Below are positions 32,884 to 42,569 of a stretch of 64,000 bases of DNA, one piece after another. The notes beneath the pieces are model-generated. The model did not search any database. It saw nothing but the letters and a program-made list of their open reading frames with translations, and was not told the DNA's origin. The DNA comes from a virus: the IMG/VR virus record IMGVR_UViG_3300034101_001153, positions 32,177 to 96,176 of that record. One strand, given 5' to 3'. Numbering within the stretch: the first letter of the stretch is position 1; every line of letters begins with the position of its first letter. A program made the position numbers and the translations under genes.

Positions 32884-35800
32884 TATGATACCACCCTGCT
32901 ATGCTGTCTGCGAGTCTTTTCAGAATTTATTCTCTTAATAACTATATCTGCTACCACCGCTGGGTCCTTAACTCCATTTGCATTAATATTAATATTATAC
33001 ATGCTGCTGTTAGCACTAAAGTTTGATGAGGGCATTGATACTTGGCCTCCTAGATTATATCTAGGCATAATTCCTTTTCGTGGAATTGATCCAATCATTC
33101 CACCATTAGCATATCCTCTTGGCCTGCCAGCAGAAGAAAAATGTTGTTGGTTCCAAGAATTAAATACACTTTCAGTTCTAACGCCAGTTGAAGGACTTGA
33201 TGCTTCAACAATTCCACCTTTACCATCATACATTGATGCGTGGTGGGCACCATTTTTAAAGAAGAATAATAGATCTCCTGCCTTGCCGCCAGTGGTCCAA
33301 GTTTTTGGATCTAATTGACTTCCAATTCTAGCAACTTCATTTACTTGTGTATAAGAGTATGGGGTTAGTCTTACTTTAGCATTATCATCATCGTATCCCT
33401 TACTGGGATCTGCTCCAGTGGCTACTGCCCATGCCCATGCGGTAAGTTTTGTGCAGTCCCAACTATTTGGAGGGCGAGCACCAGGAGGTGTATCTACATA
33501 TGGCTCTCCAACTTGCGATCTTGCATAATTAAGGGCCGCATCTCCACCAGTACCTGTGGGAAATGTTTCATTATTTGTAGTTCCACTACCACTAGAGCCT
33601 CTTCCACCTCTATTTCCCCTATTTCTATTTTCTTTTTCAAGTGGTTTTCTTTGTACAAATCTAGCAAACGGGCTTCTATCCTGTAATCTAGGTGGCTTAT
33701 CTCCAATTGGGTCGCCAACTCTTCCACCATTAGCGAATCTACCAGCATTAACAGCGTCAAAGAATTCTGGTCCATACCTTTCAACACTGGATGCACGAAT
33801 AACATATTCTCCGTTGGAAAGATAAGCAGGAATAAGATCATCTTTTGGACCGCCTGGTCCTGATATATATCCACCACTAGCACGATTTTGTGGAGCAATA
33901 TCTGGCTGTTTCCTAAATTGTGGAAATCCTAAATATTGAAAAACATCTTGCATTGGCCCAGCGGAGCCAAAAACATCTCTATACATACTGGATAATTCTG
34001 CTGTAGCATCCTGAGTAGTAATATCTCTTTGAATGATTTGCTGTTGAAGTAAAGCATGTGTTTCTTTCAATAAATTATCAATTCTAGTTTTATATTTAAA
34101 AGCCTCGGAAGTTCCAAATGCTTTTTCTATATCTTTTATAGATGCTAGTTCTTCTTCTCTTATGTTTTCAATTAGTGTTTGCATTTCATTATTATTAATT
34201 CTTTGTTGTTCTATTTTTGCATTTTGTGCATCAATGTACGCCTGCTTTTCATCTTCAATGCCCTTCATTGCAGAGTCATGCGCTCTTTGATCAAGATCCA
34301 TCTGCTCTTGTTTTTTATCTATTGCATCTTGAATGGCTTCAGTTTCTGCGCTCTTTCTATCTTCAATTCTTTGTATTTCTTGTTCATATGCATAGTCGGC
34401 GGCGTTAGCCTGCATTTCATTTCTAGCACCAAGGAATGCGAACACATCTCCTTCAGCAAGACTTTGTAGCGCACTCATACTTGATTTGCGTTGATCAGCA
34501 TGGAACTTATCTGCCTTCTGTCTCTTTTGTATTGAATCTACATAAGCATCTGCACTTTTTTCTATTTGTTCTTGTTCTTTTTCAAGTGCTTTAATTTCAT
34601 CTTCAGCGGCCTGTTGTTGTTGCTCAAATGCCTCTGACATTCCTTCTGATCCAGACTCAAATTTCTTAAGTCCAGCATCTCTATTGCTTATTAATTTATC
34701 TAATCTGGATTGTCCTTGTTGAAGCATTTTGCTCATTGAGCCTTCTTCAGATACTAATGCTTGGACTTGACGTTTTGCTGCATTAACGGCATTTTGTAAT
34801 GCTGCTGTGTTGACTCTAAAATTAACTTCAACTTCTAGTGCTGGAATGCCACCCTGAGTTATAATTTGTTGAATCTCTCCTGGTGTTATGCCAGCAGATA
34901 TTGCTCTCATTATTGCCTGTGACTTTTCTTCGCTATCTCCAATAAATCTTCCAAGAGCATCACCAGCATTTTTATCTATTGATGTTAAAAAGTCTTTTAC
35001 TGGCTGGGGGTCAAACGCTATCTGACCATTTTTTCTTGCTTCTTCTGCAAGTCGATCAAATGCATCTATTGCTTTTTCTGGTGCCTTTTCAAAAAGCACA
35101 AATAGTTGTTCTGTTATTCCAACAAGTTGTCCAGATGTAATATCTGACATAGCCAAAATATCAGAATTCATTTGATTTATTGCTCTAGCCCTATCTGTAT
35201 TTCCAAAAACTCCTGGTTGGGCCAATGCAGCATTCATTGGCATCAGTCCTATGCCACTATCTCCATAAGCAAATGCACCCTCTTGTGGCTGTGATGATGG
35301 ATAGATGAGTTCTAACTCTTCACGCATTTGATTTGCCAGTCCTGCATTTTGAGATGGGCTAAACAAAGTTACAACATTTTCAATCATTTGTCCAGTTGTC
35401 ATCTTTTTAAGCATTTCATTCTTCATTGCTACACCGAATGCAGTACCTCCTGCTGTTCCAGCCTCCTCAGCAATAGCCTGAACTGCATCTTTAGCCTCTT
35501 GTGCAGATAATCCAGATGCAACCATTTTATTAAATGCAATAGCGAGTTGTTGAGCGCCTGCTGTAGCAGTAGAATACTTAAGTCTTTCTATAAGTGGAGC
35601 GTAGTCTTCTCTGACAGCCTCTTTAAGAGCATCATCAATTTCTGATATATCTTCTAGCCCAGTCTGTACCTCTAAAGTATTTTGTTTAATAATTTCAGTA
35701 ACATCACTAATACTTTTACCAAAATATTCAGCAGTTTTGGCTGGGTCGGCAAACGCTGATATTGCTCTTTGTCTGGCTTCTTCCGCCGCATTCTTATACA

Positions 35801-38800
35801 TAACGAATCCAGCAATTGCTGCTGTAATACCTACACCAGCGGCTATTCCTACTGGACCGCCAAGCATTGATAGTGCTGCTCCTCCACGAACTAGTGCTGA
35901 AGTGGCAAGACCAGTAGTTCCAGCGGCGGCTCTGGTTGCACCAGCAGCGCCTACTTTTCCTCCAAGTGTTCCAAGGCCAAGAAGATTTGTTGGCATCTTA
36001 CTTGGCATAAGCATCATAAGGCTTGAGACAGCCATTAGACCCATACTAAATTTACTTAATGCTTGTGTAGCAGCGGAAGTTTGATCTCCAAACATAGTAA
36101 CTGTTGAGGCAGCCATTGAAAGGCCAAACATAGCATTCATTGCTCCACTACCCATTAGTGAGCGGCGTTCATCATCTGCAACTGATCCAGTTCTTTGTGG
36201 CATACCTGGCATACCTAGATCTACTACTGATCTTCTTATTCTTTCTGTCTCTCCACTGGCTCCGCTGAATCTTAAGGGAAGTCCAGTTGGTCCATAAATT
36301 GTTGATACTGTTGGTCCAAGGGACATTTGTCTGGGATCAATGATGGGGCCAGTGGCAGTGGCTCCACGACCTGGAATTATCAATCCTGATGTTACCTCTG
36401 CTGCTATTCTTTGACCAGCAGGTTTTCCATCAACGGAGTCTGCCCCAATAATGAATCCATCTGATAAATTCTTTCCAACTCTTTCTGCCTCTCTTGATGG
36501 TGATGATTGTTGAGAATGAACCTTTATTGCTGTCAACACTTCATTTGGAAGTTCTGCTACCTGAATTCCAGTATTTATCATTGTTTCTCTTATTCGTTGT
36601 AGGCTTTGAGCAAGCACATTTTTAACTTCTAGGGAAACTGCATCTGTTTGTCCTCGCATTGAGTTAAATATTGATAAATATCTATTGTATGCAGTCTGCA
36701 TTTCTGCATTTGTAACTCCTGCAAGTTGTTGTTGTTGTAGTGTTTGATTTAAATACTCTCTTAGTCTAAGAGTAACGGTTGTTTGTCCACGAACTGCTCT
36801 TTTCGTTGCTGGCACAATACCAGATTCAATATCTTGAGCCATAGACTGTAAGACTCTTCTATACTCTGAAACATCCATTTCATGTTGAATTGCCCCAGTT
36901 TCAACAGCGTGCATTATTCTCTGACGTTGTTTTTCATCTTGTATAATTTCTTCTGCTTTTTGTTTGAAGAATCCAACATTTCTTCTAGTGGACAATATTG
37001 TTTGTAGTTGATTTTCTGCCTGTGTAATATTTTTCCACAAATCAACATGCCAACCTAGATTACCGCCTCCACTGAATTTGTATGCGTCCTGCCTTGAAAC
37101 ATTTCTAACCCCTACTCCACTTTCTGATTCTTGTAGTCTTTTTATAAGTGCATACATTCCTGGCATATCGCTTTGAACAGTGGAGAAGATATGTCCTTTT
37201 GCGGTTCCCATCTCCATGCCATTTTGGAATCCTTGAATGGTTCCTCTATTCATTGCTGAAAGAATTAGTCCAAATTTAGAAGTAGCCTCTTTATTCATTA
37301 CAAATTCGCCTGGTTCAAGGAGGGCTGGTATTCTATCTCCGCCTCCAAATCCACCTGGAACCATCTCTGGCCCCATGCTTCCTCTTGCTCTTCTAATTGG
37401 GGCTGGTACTGGGCGAACCATCATATTTGGAGAGGTCGTTGCTGTCTGTCTTAATTGAGTTAGATATTTTCCAAGTTCTCTGTTTAGTCCAGCGACTATT
37501 CCTGTTTGATTAGCAAATGATTGAGAAAGATTATCTACTTGTAATGACGCTGCGGCAGTTTCTGCATCAAGAAGTTCAAACTTCTGTACATTGATTCCGC
37601 CAATTCTTGCTCCAAGAGAAACTATAGACATTCCAAATTTAATTGAGTTACCTATTAAGTTCTTGAACAGGCCGACGAGCATCAGAACTGGGCCAGCAAT
37701 TAACGCCGCTCCTGCAAGAATTTTCATTGGTTCTTTTAGGAATGATGGCATATTTTCAAAACCAGATTTAACAACATCAATGATTCCAGAAAGTTTTTCA
37801 AGGGCTGGCACAAGCATTTCAAGAAGTGACGCGCCCATTGGAATAAGTTGGTTCTTAACAGTTTCTACCATTCTTTGGAATCTTACTGTGGTTGATTCAG
37901 TATAGGCTTTCAATTCTTGATTTGCAATGGCTGCAAGTTCAGTTGTAGATGCTCCTGCTAATTCCATTGCCTGCTGTGTCTGTGATCCTGCTTTTCCAAG
38001 GTTATTGAAAAGAGCAGAGATACGAGCAAACTGATACTTACCAAAAATTTCTTCAATAATCTTTGATCTTGAGAATGCATCAAGACCATTAAGGGCTTCT
38101 TGTACTGCAAAGAGTGTGGGCATCAGTTGTCCCTTATTTGCATCAACTATGCCAACTAGGTCCACACCGAATTGTTTGGCTACCTCAGATGCTTTCTTTG
38201 TAGGATTAATAAGAGATGCCAGACCAGACTTAATTGCGTTCGCGGCTTCGGCTGCTGGGATACCGCCTTCTTTCATTGCTACCATTAGGACAGAAAGATC
38301 TTGAATAGATCCACCAAGTCCCTTAACAACTGGACCAGCCTTTGGAATTGCTTCAACTAAATCATTAAGAGTTGTTGATGTTTGGTTTTCAATAGCGTTA
38401 AGGAAGTTAATTGATTCTGCTAATTCATTTGTATTTTGTTTAAATGCACTCTGAACAGCAAGAGTAGCCTTCATTGCCTCTTGTCTATCTACTTCACCAA
38501 GAACAGCAAGTCTGTTAGTTTGCTCTACTGTATCTAGAAGATCTTGTCCTTCTTTTCCAGTGGCAGCAATATCGGCAGCCAGCCCAACAGTTTCTTTAGC
38601 AGCCACCCCATATTGAGATGAAATTGTTGCTGCTAAGTCCATTACTTGTTTTTTCATTTGTTCTGTAGCAGCAGCAGAGGTTCCAATAACATCTTGTCCA
38701 TAAACCTTAGCAAATCTTGTCATTTGCTTATCAATGTCCATGAATGTTTTAGCAAACGCTGCGCCAAACAAAACTACTGGCATGGTAAGGCCAACTGTTA

Positions 38801-39356
38801 ACTGTCGTCCAGTCCACTGTGTATTCTTACCCATATTGATAAGATCATCGGCACCATTTCTTACTAACTGATTAAATATGCCAAATTCTTGACTTAGAAG
38901 TTTCATTCTTGTGGAGGCATTTTTAAAATCTACTTGAGTAGGAACAGCCATAAGACCTTGCATTTGACCAGCAGCATTTCTACCAACAGGAACAGCAATT
39001 GCCTCTTGGAACCTAACTTGCTCTCTAGCAAGTTGTCTCATCATTGATGATTGTCTGGTATATCCACGATATGCTTCTGCAAAATACTCTCGCATAGTCA
39101 TTTTATTGCTGGCAAGAGCCTTACCAAACTTCTCAGTCTGGCTTGTTATATTAACCATTTGAGTGGTAAATCCACCCATGCTAGAAATATTTGCAGCAAA
39201 AGCCTCTACCATAGAGTTTCTTGCCTTGATCGCTGATTTATCTAATGAATTAAATGCCAAATTGAGCATACCGATTTGACCAGCAAGCGCTTTTGCCTGC
39301 GCCATCGCAGAGCCAAAATCAGCGTCGTACCTAAGAGTGGTTGTAATACTATCCAA
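32883..39356 (-). CDS. Tape measure protein with NlpC/P60 peptidoglycan hydrolase domain
   Basis: The 2157-residue protein sets tail length. The start is TTG 39356, since the conserved opening DSITTTLRYDADFGSAMAQA precedes any ATG. Residues about 190-480 match the TP901-type core (MDKQMTRFAKVYGQD). Hydrophobic segments occur near 540-570 and 1130-1170, and long coiled coils at about 1550-1790. Two GG-D-IPALLEPGEFVM-like motifs (DRIPALLEPGEFVMNKEA and DDLIPAYLSNGEYVIRAS) frame the middle. Near the end an NlpC/P60 domain carries WDCTKLTAW (nucleophile Cys) and GAHHASMYDG (His), suggesting local wall cleavage during DNA injection. Confidence 0.93.
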   Translation of the reverse strand: MDSITTTLRYDADFGSAMAQAKALAGQIGMLNLAFNSLDKSAIKARNSMVEAFAANISSMGGFTTQMVNITSQTEKFGKALASNKMTMREYFAEAYRGYTRQSSMMRQLAREQVRFQEAIAVPVGRNAAGQMQGLMAVPTQVDFKNASTRMKLLSQEFGIFNQLVRNGADDLINMGKNTQWTGRQLTVGLTMPVVLFGAAFAKTFMDIDKQMTRFAKVYGQDVIGTSAAATEQMKKQVMDLAATISSQYGVAAKETVGLAADIAATGKEGQDLLDTVEQTNRLAVLGEVDRQEAMKATLAVQSAFKQNTNELAESINFLNAIENQTSTTLNDLVEAIPKAGPVVKGLGGSIQDLSVLMVAMKEGGIPAAEAANAIKSGLASLINPTKKASEVAKQFGVDLVGIVDANKGQLMPTLFAVQEALNGLDAFSRSKIIEEIFGKYQFARISALFNNLGKAGSQTQQAMELAGASTTELAAIANQELKAYTESTTVRFQRMVETVKNQLIPMGASLLEMLVPALEKLSGIIDVVKSGFENMPSFLKEPMKILAGAALIAGPVLMLVGLFKNLIGNSIKFGMSIVSLGARIGGINVQKFELLDAETAAASLQVDNLSQSFANQTGIVAGLNRELGKYLTQLRQTATTSPNMMVRPVPAPIRRARGSMGPEMVPGGFGGGDRIPALLEPGEFVMNKEATSKFGLILSAMNRGTIQGFQNGMEMGTAKGHIFSTVQSDMPGMYALIKRLQESESGVGVRNVSRQDAYKFSGGGNLGWHVDLWKNITQAENQLQTILSTRRNVGFFKQKAEEIIQDEKQRQRIMHAVETGAIQHEMDVSEYRRVLQSMAQDIESGIVPATKRAVRGQTTVTLRLREYLNQTLQQQQLAGVTNAEMQTAYNRYLSIFNSMRGQTDAVSLEVKNVLAQSLQRIRETMINTGIQVAELPNEVLTAIKVHSQQSSPSREAERVGKNLSDGFIIGADSVDGKPAGQRIAAEVTSGLIIPGRGATATGPIIDPRQMSLGPTVSTIYGPTGLPLRFSGASGETERIRRSVVDLGMPGMPQRTGSVADDERRSLMGSGAMNAMFGLSMAASTVTMFGDQTSAATQALSKFSMGLMAVSSLMMLMPSKMPTNLLGLGTLGGKVGAAGATRAAAGTTGLATSALVRGGAALSMLGGPVGIAAGVGITAAIAGFVMYKNAAEEARQRAISAFADPAKTAEYFGKSISDVTEIIKQNTLEVQTGLEDISEIDDALKEAVREDYAPLIERLKYSTATAGAQQLAIAFNKMVASGLSAQEAKDAVQAIAEEAGTAGGTAFGVAMKNEMLKKMTTGQMIENVVTLFSPSQNAGLANQMREELELIYPSSQPQEGAFAYGDSGIGLMPMNAALAQPGVFGNTDRARAINQMNSDILAMSDITSGQLVGITEQLFVLFEKAPEKAIDAFDRLAEEARKNGQIAFDPQPVKDFLTSIDKNAGDALGRFIGDSEEKSQAIMRAISAGITPGEIQQIITQGGIPALEVEVNFRVNTAALQNAVNAAKRQVQALVSEEGSMSKMLQQGQSRLDKLISNRDAGLKKFESGSEGMSEAFEQQQQAAEDEIKALEKEQEQIEKSADAYVDSIQKRQKADKFHADQRKSSMSALQSLAEGDVFAFLGARNEMQANAADYAYEQEIQRIEDRKSAETEAIQDAIDKKQEQMDLDQRAHDSAMKGIEDEKQAYIDAQNAKIEQQRINNNEMQTLIENIREEELASIKDIEKAFGTSEAFKYKTRIDNLLKETHALLQQQIIQRDITTQDATAELSSMYRDVFGSAGPMQDVFQYLGFPQFRKQPDIAPQNRASGGYISGPGGPKDDLIPAYLSNGEYVIRASSVERYGPEFFDAVNAGRFANGGRVGDPIGDKPPRLQDRSPFARFVQRKPLEKENRNRGNRGGRGSSGSGTTNNETFPTGTGGDAALNYARSQVGEPYVDTPPGARPPNSWDCTKLTAWAWAVATGADPSKGYDDDNAKVRLTPYSYTQVNEVARIGSQLDPKTWTTGGKAGDLLFFFKNGAHHASMYDGKGGIVEASSPSTGVRTESVFNSWNQQHFSSAGRPRGYANGGMIGSIPRKGIMPRYNLGGQVSMPSSNFSANSSMYNININANGVKDPAVVADIVIKRINSEKTRRQHSRVVS

Positions 39357-40028
39357 CCTCAGCGCCCTCCATGATCATGTATTCAACTCCCATATCAGGA
39401 GTTATTCCCTCTGCTACCGCACCAGCCAAATTAGCATCACCAGTTAATCTTGCTACTGCCCTTGCCTGTATCTCTTCTACCGTTGGAAGTTTCTTTGAAA
39501 CTGTTGTGCTCGTATCATCTTGGGAATTTTCATCTAAATCAATTCCCTGTAGTGCTGCCATAAACTTGTTTCTTCTTTTTTCTGTAGCGTGTATTGCATT
39601 AAGGGTAGCCATTATTTCTGGCATGGAAAGCGACGACTCAAGTTCATCGTAGTCTTTCCAGTGACCTAGTAGAAAGACTTCTGAGACTATCGGTACTAGG
39701 TCTAGTTCGTCCCAACTTGTGCCTGAGCCGTCGCTAGGAGATTTGGGTCATTGAGCCTAATGTCAGCGGATACCTCTAGGATCTTGTACATTGTTTGCAA
39801 ATCTAGATCATCCTCTACAGAATCCGCCTTCTCTGGTGCTAGGTGGCTCATTGCTATTGAAGTACATTTGATAAGAATATCAAGGAAGTCGTCTTCGTTT
39901 TGAATATCTGAAGTCTTCTGCCACTCCTTCATAACTAATCTTAATGTCTTCAAGTTTAGGGGCTTAACAGTAATTACTGTTCCATCTTGCAACTCTAAAT
40001 CAATGGTTTCATATACTTTTGTAGCCAT
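39349..40028 (-). CDS. Tail assembly chaperone, -1 frameshift fusion (gpGT-like)
   Basis: The chaperone frame from 40028 can slip -1 at 39741-39747 and continue to 39349, giving about 226 residues (join 40028-39741 and 39741-39349). The -1 frame after the slip reads SPSDGSGTSWDELDLVPIVS and then EVFLLGHWKDYDELESSLS before the conventional MPEIMATLNAIHATEKRRNK; it has no stop codon. This is the standard G/GT organisation directly upstream of the tape measure. The first 39624 ATG is internal, not an independent start. Confidence 0.85.
39702..40028 (-). CDS. Tail assembly chaperone (gpG-like)
   Basis: The unshifted 108-residue product (MATKVYETIDLELQDGTVIT onward) is acidic and alpha/beta. It is located between the tail tube gene and the tape measure, as in lambda and most siphophages. 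It coats the tape measure during tail assembly. Most ribosomes should stop at the TAG here. Confidence 0.85.
   Translation of the reverse strand: MATKVYETIDLELQDGTVITVKPLNLKTLRLVMKEWQKTSDIQNEDDFLDILIKCTSIAMSHLAPEKADSVEDDLDLQTMYKILEVSADIRLNDPNLLATAQAQVGTN
39741..39747 (-). promoter_or_regulatory. Programmed -1 ribosomal frameshift site CCCAAAT
   Basis: In the chaperone frame the bases read C CCA AAT, a heptamer of the XXXYYYZ type in which both tRNAs can re-pair after a -1 slip (CCC, AAA). It lies downstream of the last -1 frame stop (a TGA that overlaps its 5' side) and about 37 bases before the zero-frame TAG, exactly the window where a slip must occur. Confidence 0.85.
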
Positions 40029-40073
40029 TTTTTCCCTTTCTAGTTATATCTCTATTATACATTAGACAAAAAT

Positions 40074-40101
40074 AAAAGATGCAGTAAAAACTGCATCTTT
40101 T
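40074..40101 (-). terminator. Intrinsic terminator between tail tube and chaperone genes
   Basis: AAAAGATGCAG and CTGCATCTTTT form an 11-bp stem with a 6-base loop, with A/T runs on both sides, so it can terminate in either direction. It follows the major tail protein stop and probably lowers transcription into the chaperone and tape-measure genes. Confidence 0.85.
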
Positions 40102-40127
40102 ATTCTATATTAAGTTGTATTTATATA

Positions 40128-40859
40128 TTAGTAAACTCTGTCTACAATCTTGCCGTATGCGGCATTTCCATCGGAAGCAGAATTATCCTCTGATGGTAGC
40201 AATCTGAAGTTTACTGGGAAGAGTGTTGCATTATCTCTTTGAACTGCCACGCCTACTGCATCCATTGATACTGCACGGTAACCAATGTAAATTCTTTCGG
40301 CGCGTCCTAGGCTTGCTGGTGCTGGGCCTACGAAAGCAACTGATCTTTCAATTGGTGTGTAGCCAAGGGCACCACCATTGATATCAAGAACTGCTGCTAC
40401 TGGGTTGGCAGACGCACCTGTCTCAAGATGTGCTGATGCTGTTAGTCTTCCTCCAGTTGATGTTGCACCGTCTGCGGAGGCGACTAGCGCAGATGCTGTT
40501 GCACTTGCAGCAAAATCTCCAGTTGCTCCTGTCTTACCGCCAATTGCGACATATAGATTCTCAAGAGTTGTCTCTGTGAGAGATGTTGCAACCATAACTC
40601 TTTGTGAAGACTTGAATAGTCTTGCTACGTCCAATAGTTGGTCAACAACCACCTCACCGTATGTTGGCTCAATGTTCATTGTTACACCATTTTGTGTGTA
40701 GCCAAGATGATACCATGATGCTGAATTAACCTTAGTTGGGTCTTGGAGGGTATCGGTTGAAGCGGTTGCTCCAATTCTGCTAAGTTCGATACCTGATGGG
40801 CCAACATAGAATGTGGCTGCACCTACAATGATGTTTTTTGCGTTAAAGTCTCTTGCCAT
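40128..40859 (-). CDS. Major tail (tube) protein
   Basis: The 243-residue protein opens MARDFNAKNIIVGAATFYVG and contains WYHLGYTQNGVTMNIEPTYG and VDQLLDVARLF, typical of siphophage tail-tube subunits. An Ala/Ser-rich insert at about 115-150 may be an exposed loop. AGGAGGTGAAATAA precedes the ATG, a strong site fitting high expression, and a terminator follows. Confidence 0.85.
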   Translation of the reverse strand: MARDFNAKNIIVGAATFYVGPSGIELSRIGATASTDTLQDPTKVNSASWYHLGYTQNGVTMNIEPTYGEVVVDQLLDVARLFKSSQRVMVATSLTETTLENLYVAIGGKTGATGDFAASATASALVASADGATSTGGRLTASAHLETGASANPVAAVLDINGGALGYTPIERSVAFVGPAPASLGRAERIYIGYRAVSMDAVGVAVQRDNATLFPVNFRLLPSEDNSASDGNAAYGKIVDRVY

Positions 40860-40934
40860 TTATTTCACCTCCTAGTTGGTTTTAAAATAAAATAAAATAA
40901 CGTTCCCTCGTAAATTATATTATCATGTGCTTGA

Positions 40935-41423
40935 TTATTTTGTGTAATCATACATTAAAGTCAAAGTTGTGATATACTTCGGCCTAAAACTATCGATTCT
41001 TTTTTCATCAGTAATAAAGTTGTTTTGATTAACATGTATACATTTAAAGTTAATAGTTGAGTCCTGTATATGGTCATTTATTTCTTGGGCACTCTTATCA
41101 AATTTTTTCAATGAATCATATATAAAGTTTTTTACATAAAAAATTTGTGGAACATCTCCAACTATGCTATATATTGCTCTTTCTTTGTGAATAGGCCAAA
41201 AAGTATCATCTGGTTCTTCATATAAATAGTCATACAGCACATATGGCATTGTAGAGGATTCTGGGGCAAGATTTTCATTTACTGGGTAGAATGGTCTATA
41301 TGCAAATGATGCTGTATTCCACACCGCGCTGGGCACCATAGGTACGCCAGATACTGAACCACTCGCTAGATCCCATATATAGTTGTTAATTAAAACAATT
41401 GGAAGTTTAGTGTAATCAGACAT
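40935..41423 (-). CDS. Tail terminator protein (probable)
   Basis: A 162-residue alpha/beta protein (YTKLPIVLINNYIWDLASGS; PYVLYDYLYEEPDDTFWPIH; TTLTLMYDYTK). Position between the neck proteins and the tail tube matches the tail-terminator/completion protein that caps the finished tail. Assignment is by synteny and the tail-completion-like fold pattern. Confidence 0.65.
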   Translation of the reverse strand: MSDYTKLPIVLINNYIWDLASGSVSGVPMVPSAVWNTASFAYRPFYPVNENLAPESSTMPYVLYDYLYEEPDDTFWPIHKERAIYSIVGDVPQIFYVKNFIYDSLKKFDKSAQEINDHIQDSTINFKCIHVNQNNFITDEKRIDSFRPKYITTLTLMYDYTK

Positions 41424-42132
41424 TAGATACGACCGCCGCCTTCATAGCAATAGAACTTGCGTCCTTTGATGCTTCTGATATCATACCAGATATCATTCCC
41501 CTGCTTATTCTTGGAATAACTACTTTTCTTTTTGTCTTTATTGCTTGATTTATTAACTCAAAATATTTAAATTGTTTTAATACTCCTCCAGCCTGATAAT
41601 GAGAAAAGTTTTTCCATTCTGAAGCAAAACTACCTTGAACGGCGACACCACCAGGATTCTCAACAACTGAAGGCTGAGAGGTAACAATTTGTCTACCATC
41701 GATTTGATAGACTAGAAACTTAGATGATTTCGGTCTAATAACTACAGTTTCTCCATATTCCATAACAGATGCTTTATTAGCAAAGATATGTCCATTTCTG
41801 TTTGGTTCTTTTGATTTAGTAAAACTGAATTTTATAACAGTTCCAGCAGGAGTTGGAGTTATATTTTTCTTAAATAATCTAGCATTAGAGTCTCCAGTTT
41901 TGTCCCATTCATAAACATGATGAAATCTTTTATGGCTGGCCCTTGCTCTTGCATCAACAAATCTCATAAAATACTCAGCAATTATATTGGCGGCTCCCTT
42001 TTCGATAAGCATCTTATTATCTTTTTTAACATGAAGTCTATTGAGCAAGGCCATATCATACTCAGTCAAAGCCAGAATTTTTTCTGGCATTCCACCTGTA
42101 TCTATTCCTCCTGCTTTTCTAAAAGAAGTCAT
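41416..42132 (-). CDS. Neck / head-tail joining protein (probable)
   Basis: A basic 238-residue protein (DARARASHKRFHHVYEWDKT, QAIKTKRKVVIPRISRGMIS) in the third neck-gene slot after the capsid. It is likely an HK97 gp10-like connector component or tail completion protein. It overlaps both neighbours. No motif is decisive. Confidence 0.6.
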   Translation of the reverse strand: MTSFRKAGGIDTGGMPEKILALTEYDMALLNRLHVKKDNKMLIEKGAANIIAEYFMRFVDARARASHKRFHHVYEWDKTGDSNARLFKKNITPTPAGTVIKFSFTKSKEPNRNGHIFANKASVMEYGETVVIRPKSSKFLVYQIDGRQIVTSQPSVVENPGGVAVQGSFASEWKNFSHYQAGGVLKQFKYFELINQAIKTKRKVVIPRISRGMISGMISEASKDASSIAMKAAVVSNV

Positions 42133-42569
42133 TATGCTGTAAGCCTCTGTATTTCCTGGCGCATAAGAACAGTTTCATATTCAATTATGCTGCCATCAAA
42201 ATTTAATATTGGAGTACTTCCTCTTGGTTCAAATATAGTAGACCCTTGAAATCCGCCGTCACTTGATGGGTCTTGATTTTCTAAAAATATAACAGTGTCA
42301 TCATTTCTTACTCTAACTATTCTTCTGTCTGATGGTAAGACTTCAGCAGTTCTCATTTTTACAAGAGCGGTTAGTGTATTTATATAACTGTTTATTTCTA
42401 CTGCCGTAGAGTTTTCTCCTACGCCTTTTCTTAAAATACCTCTTGCTACGCAATCTATTGTTTTTTCAAATGTCCAAGTTTTTACTACTGCTCCAGTAGA
42501 ATCCTGAGTTACAGTTGCTTTATATATGTCTGCTTTCATCGTATAAGATGTTTTAGAAATGCATGACAT
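42132..42569 (-). CDS. Head-tail stopper (probable)
   Basis: The 145-residue beta-barrel-like protein (MSCISKTSYTMKADIYKATV, VKTWTFEKTIDCVARGILRK) is in the position of gp9/SPP1 gp16-type stoppers that close the portal channel after packaging. The assignment is from synteny and size. Confidence 0.6.
   Translation of the reverse strand: MSCISKTSYTMKADIYKATVTQDSTGAVVKTWTFEKTIDCVARGILRKGVGENSTAVEINSYINTLTALVKMRTAEVLPSDRRIVRVRNDDTVIFLENQDPSSDGGFQGSTIFEPRGSTPILNFDGSIIEYETVLMRQEIQRLTA

Noticed and set aside
35737-36084. Plus-strand open frames across the tape measure and fibre genes
   Set aside because: They lie opposite strongly supported genes, are Pro/Ala- or Ser-rich reverse-complement artefacts, and have no ribosome-binding sites.
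39349-39624. Independent 91-residue gene before the tape measure
   Set aside because: Its first ATG has no ribosome-binding site, and the same frame is open far upstream to the slippery heptamer, so it is the tail of the frameshift fusion.
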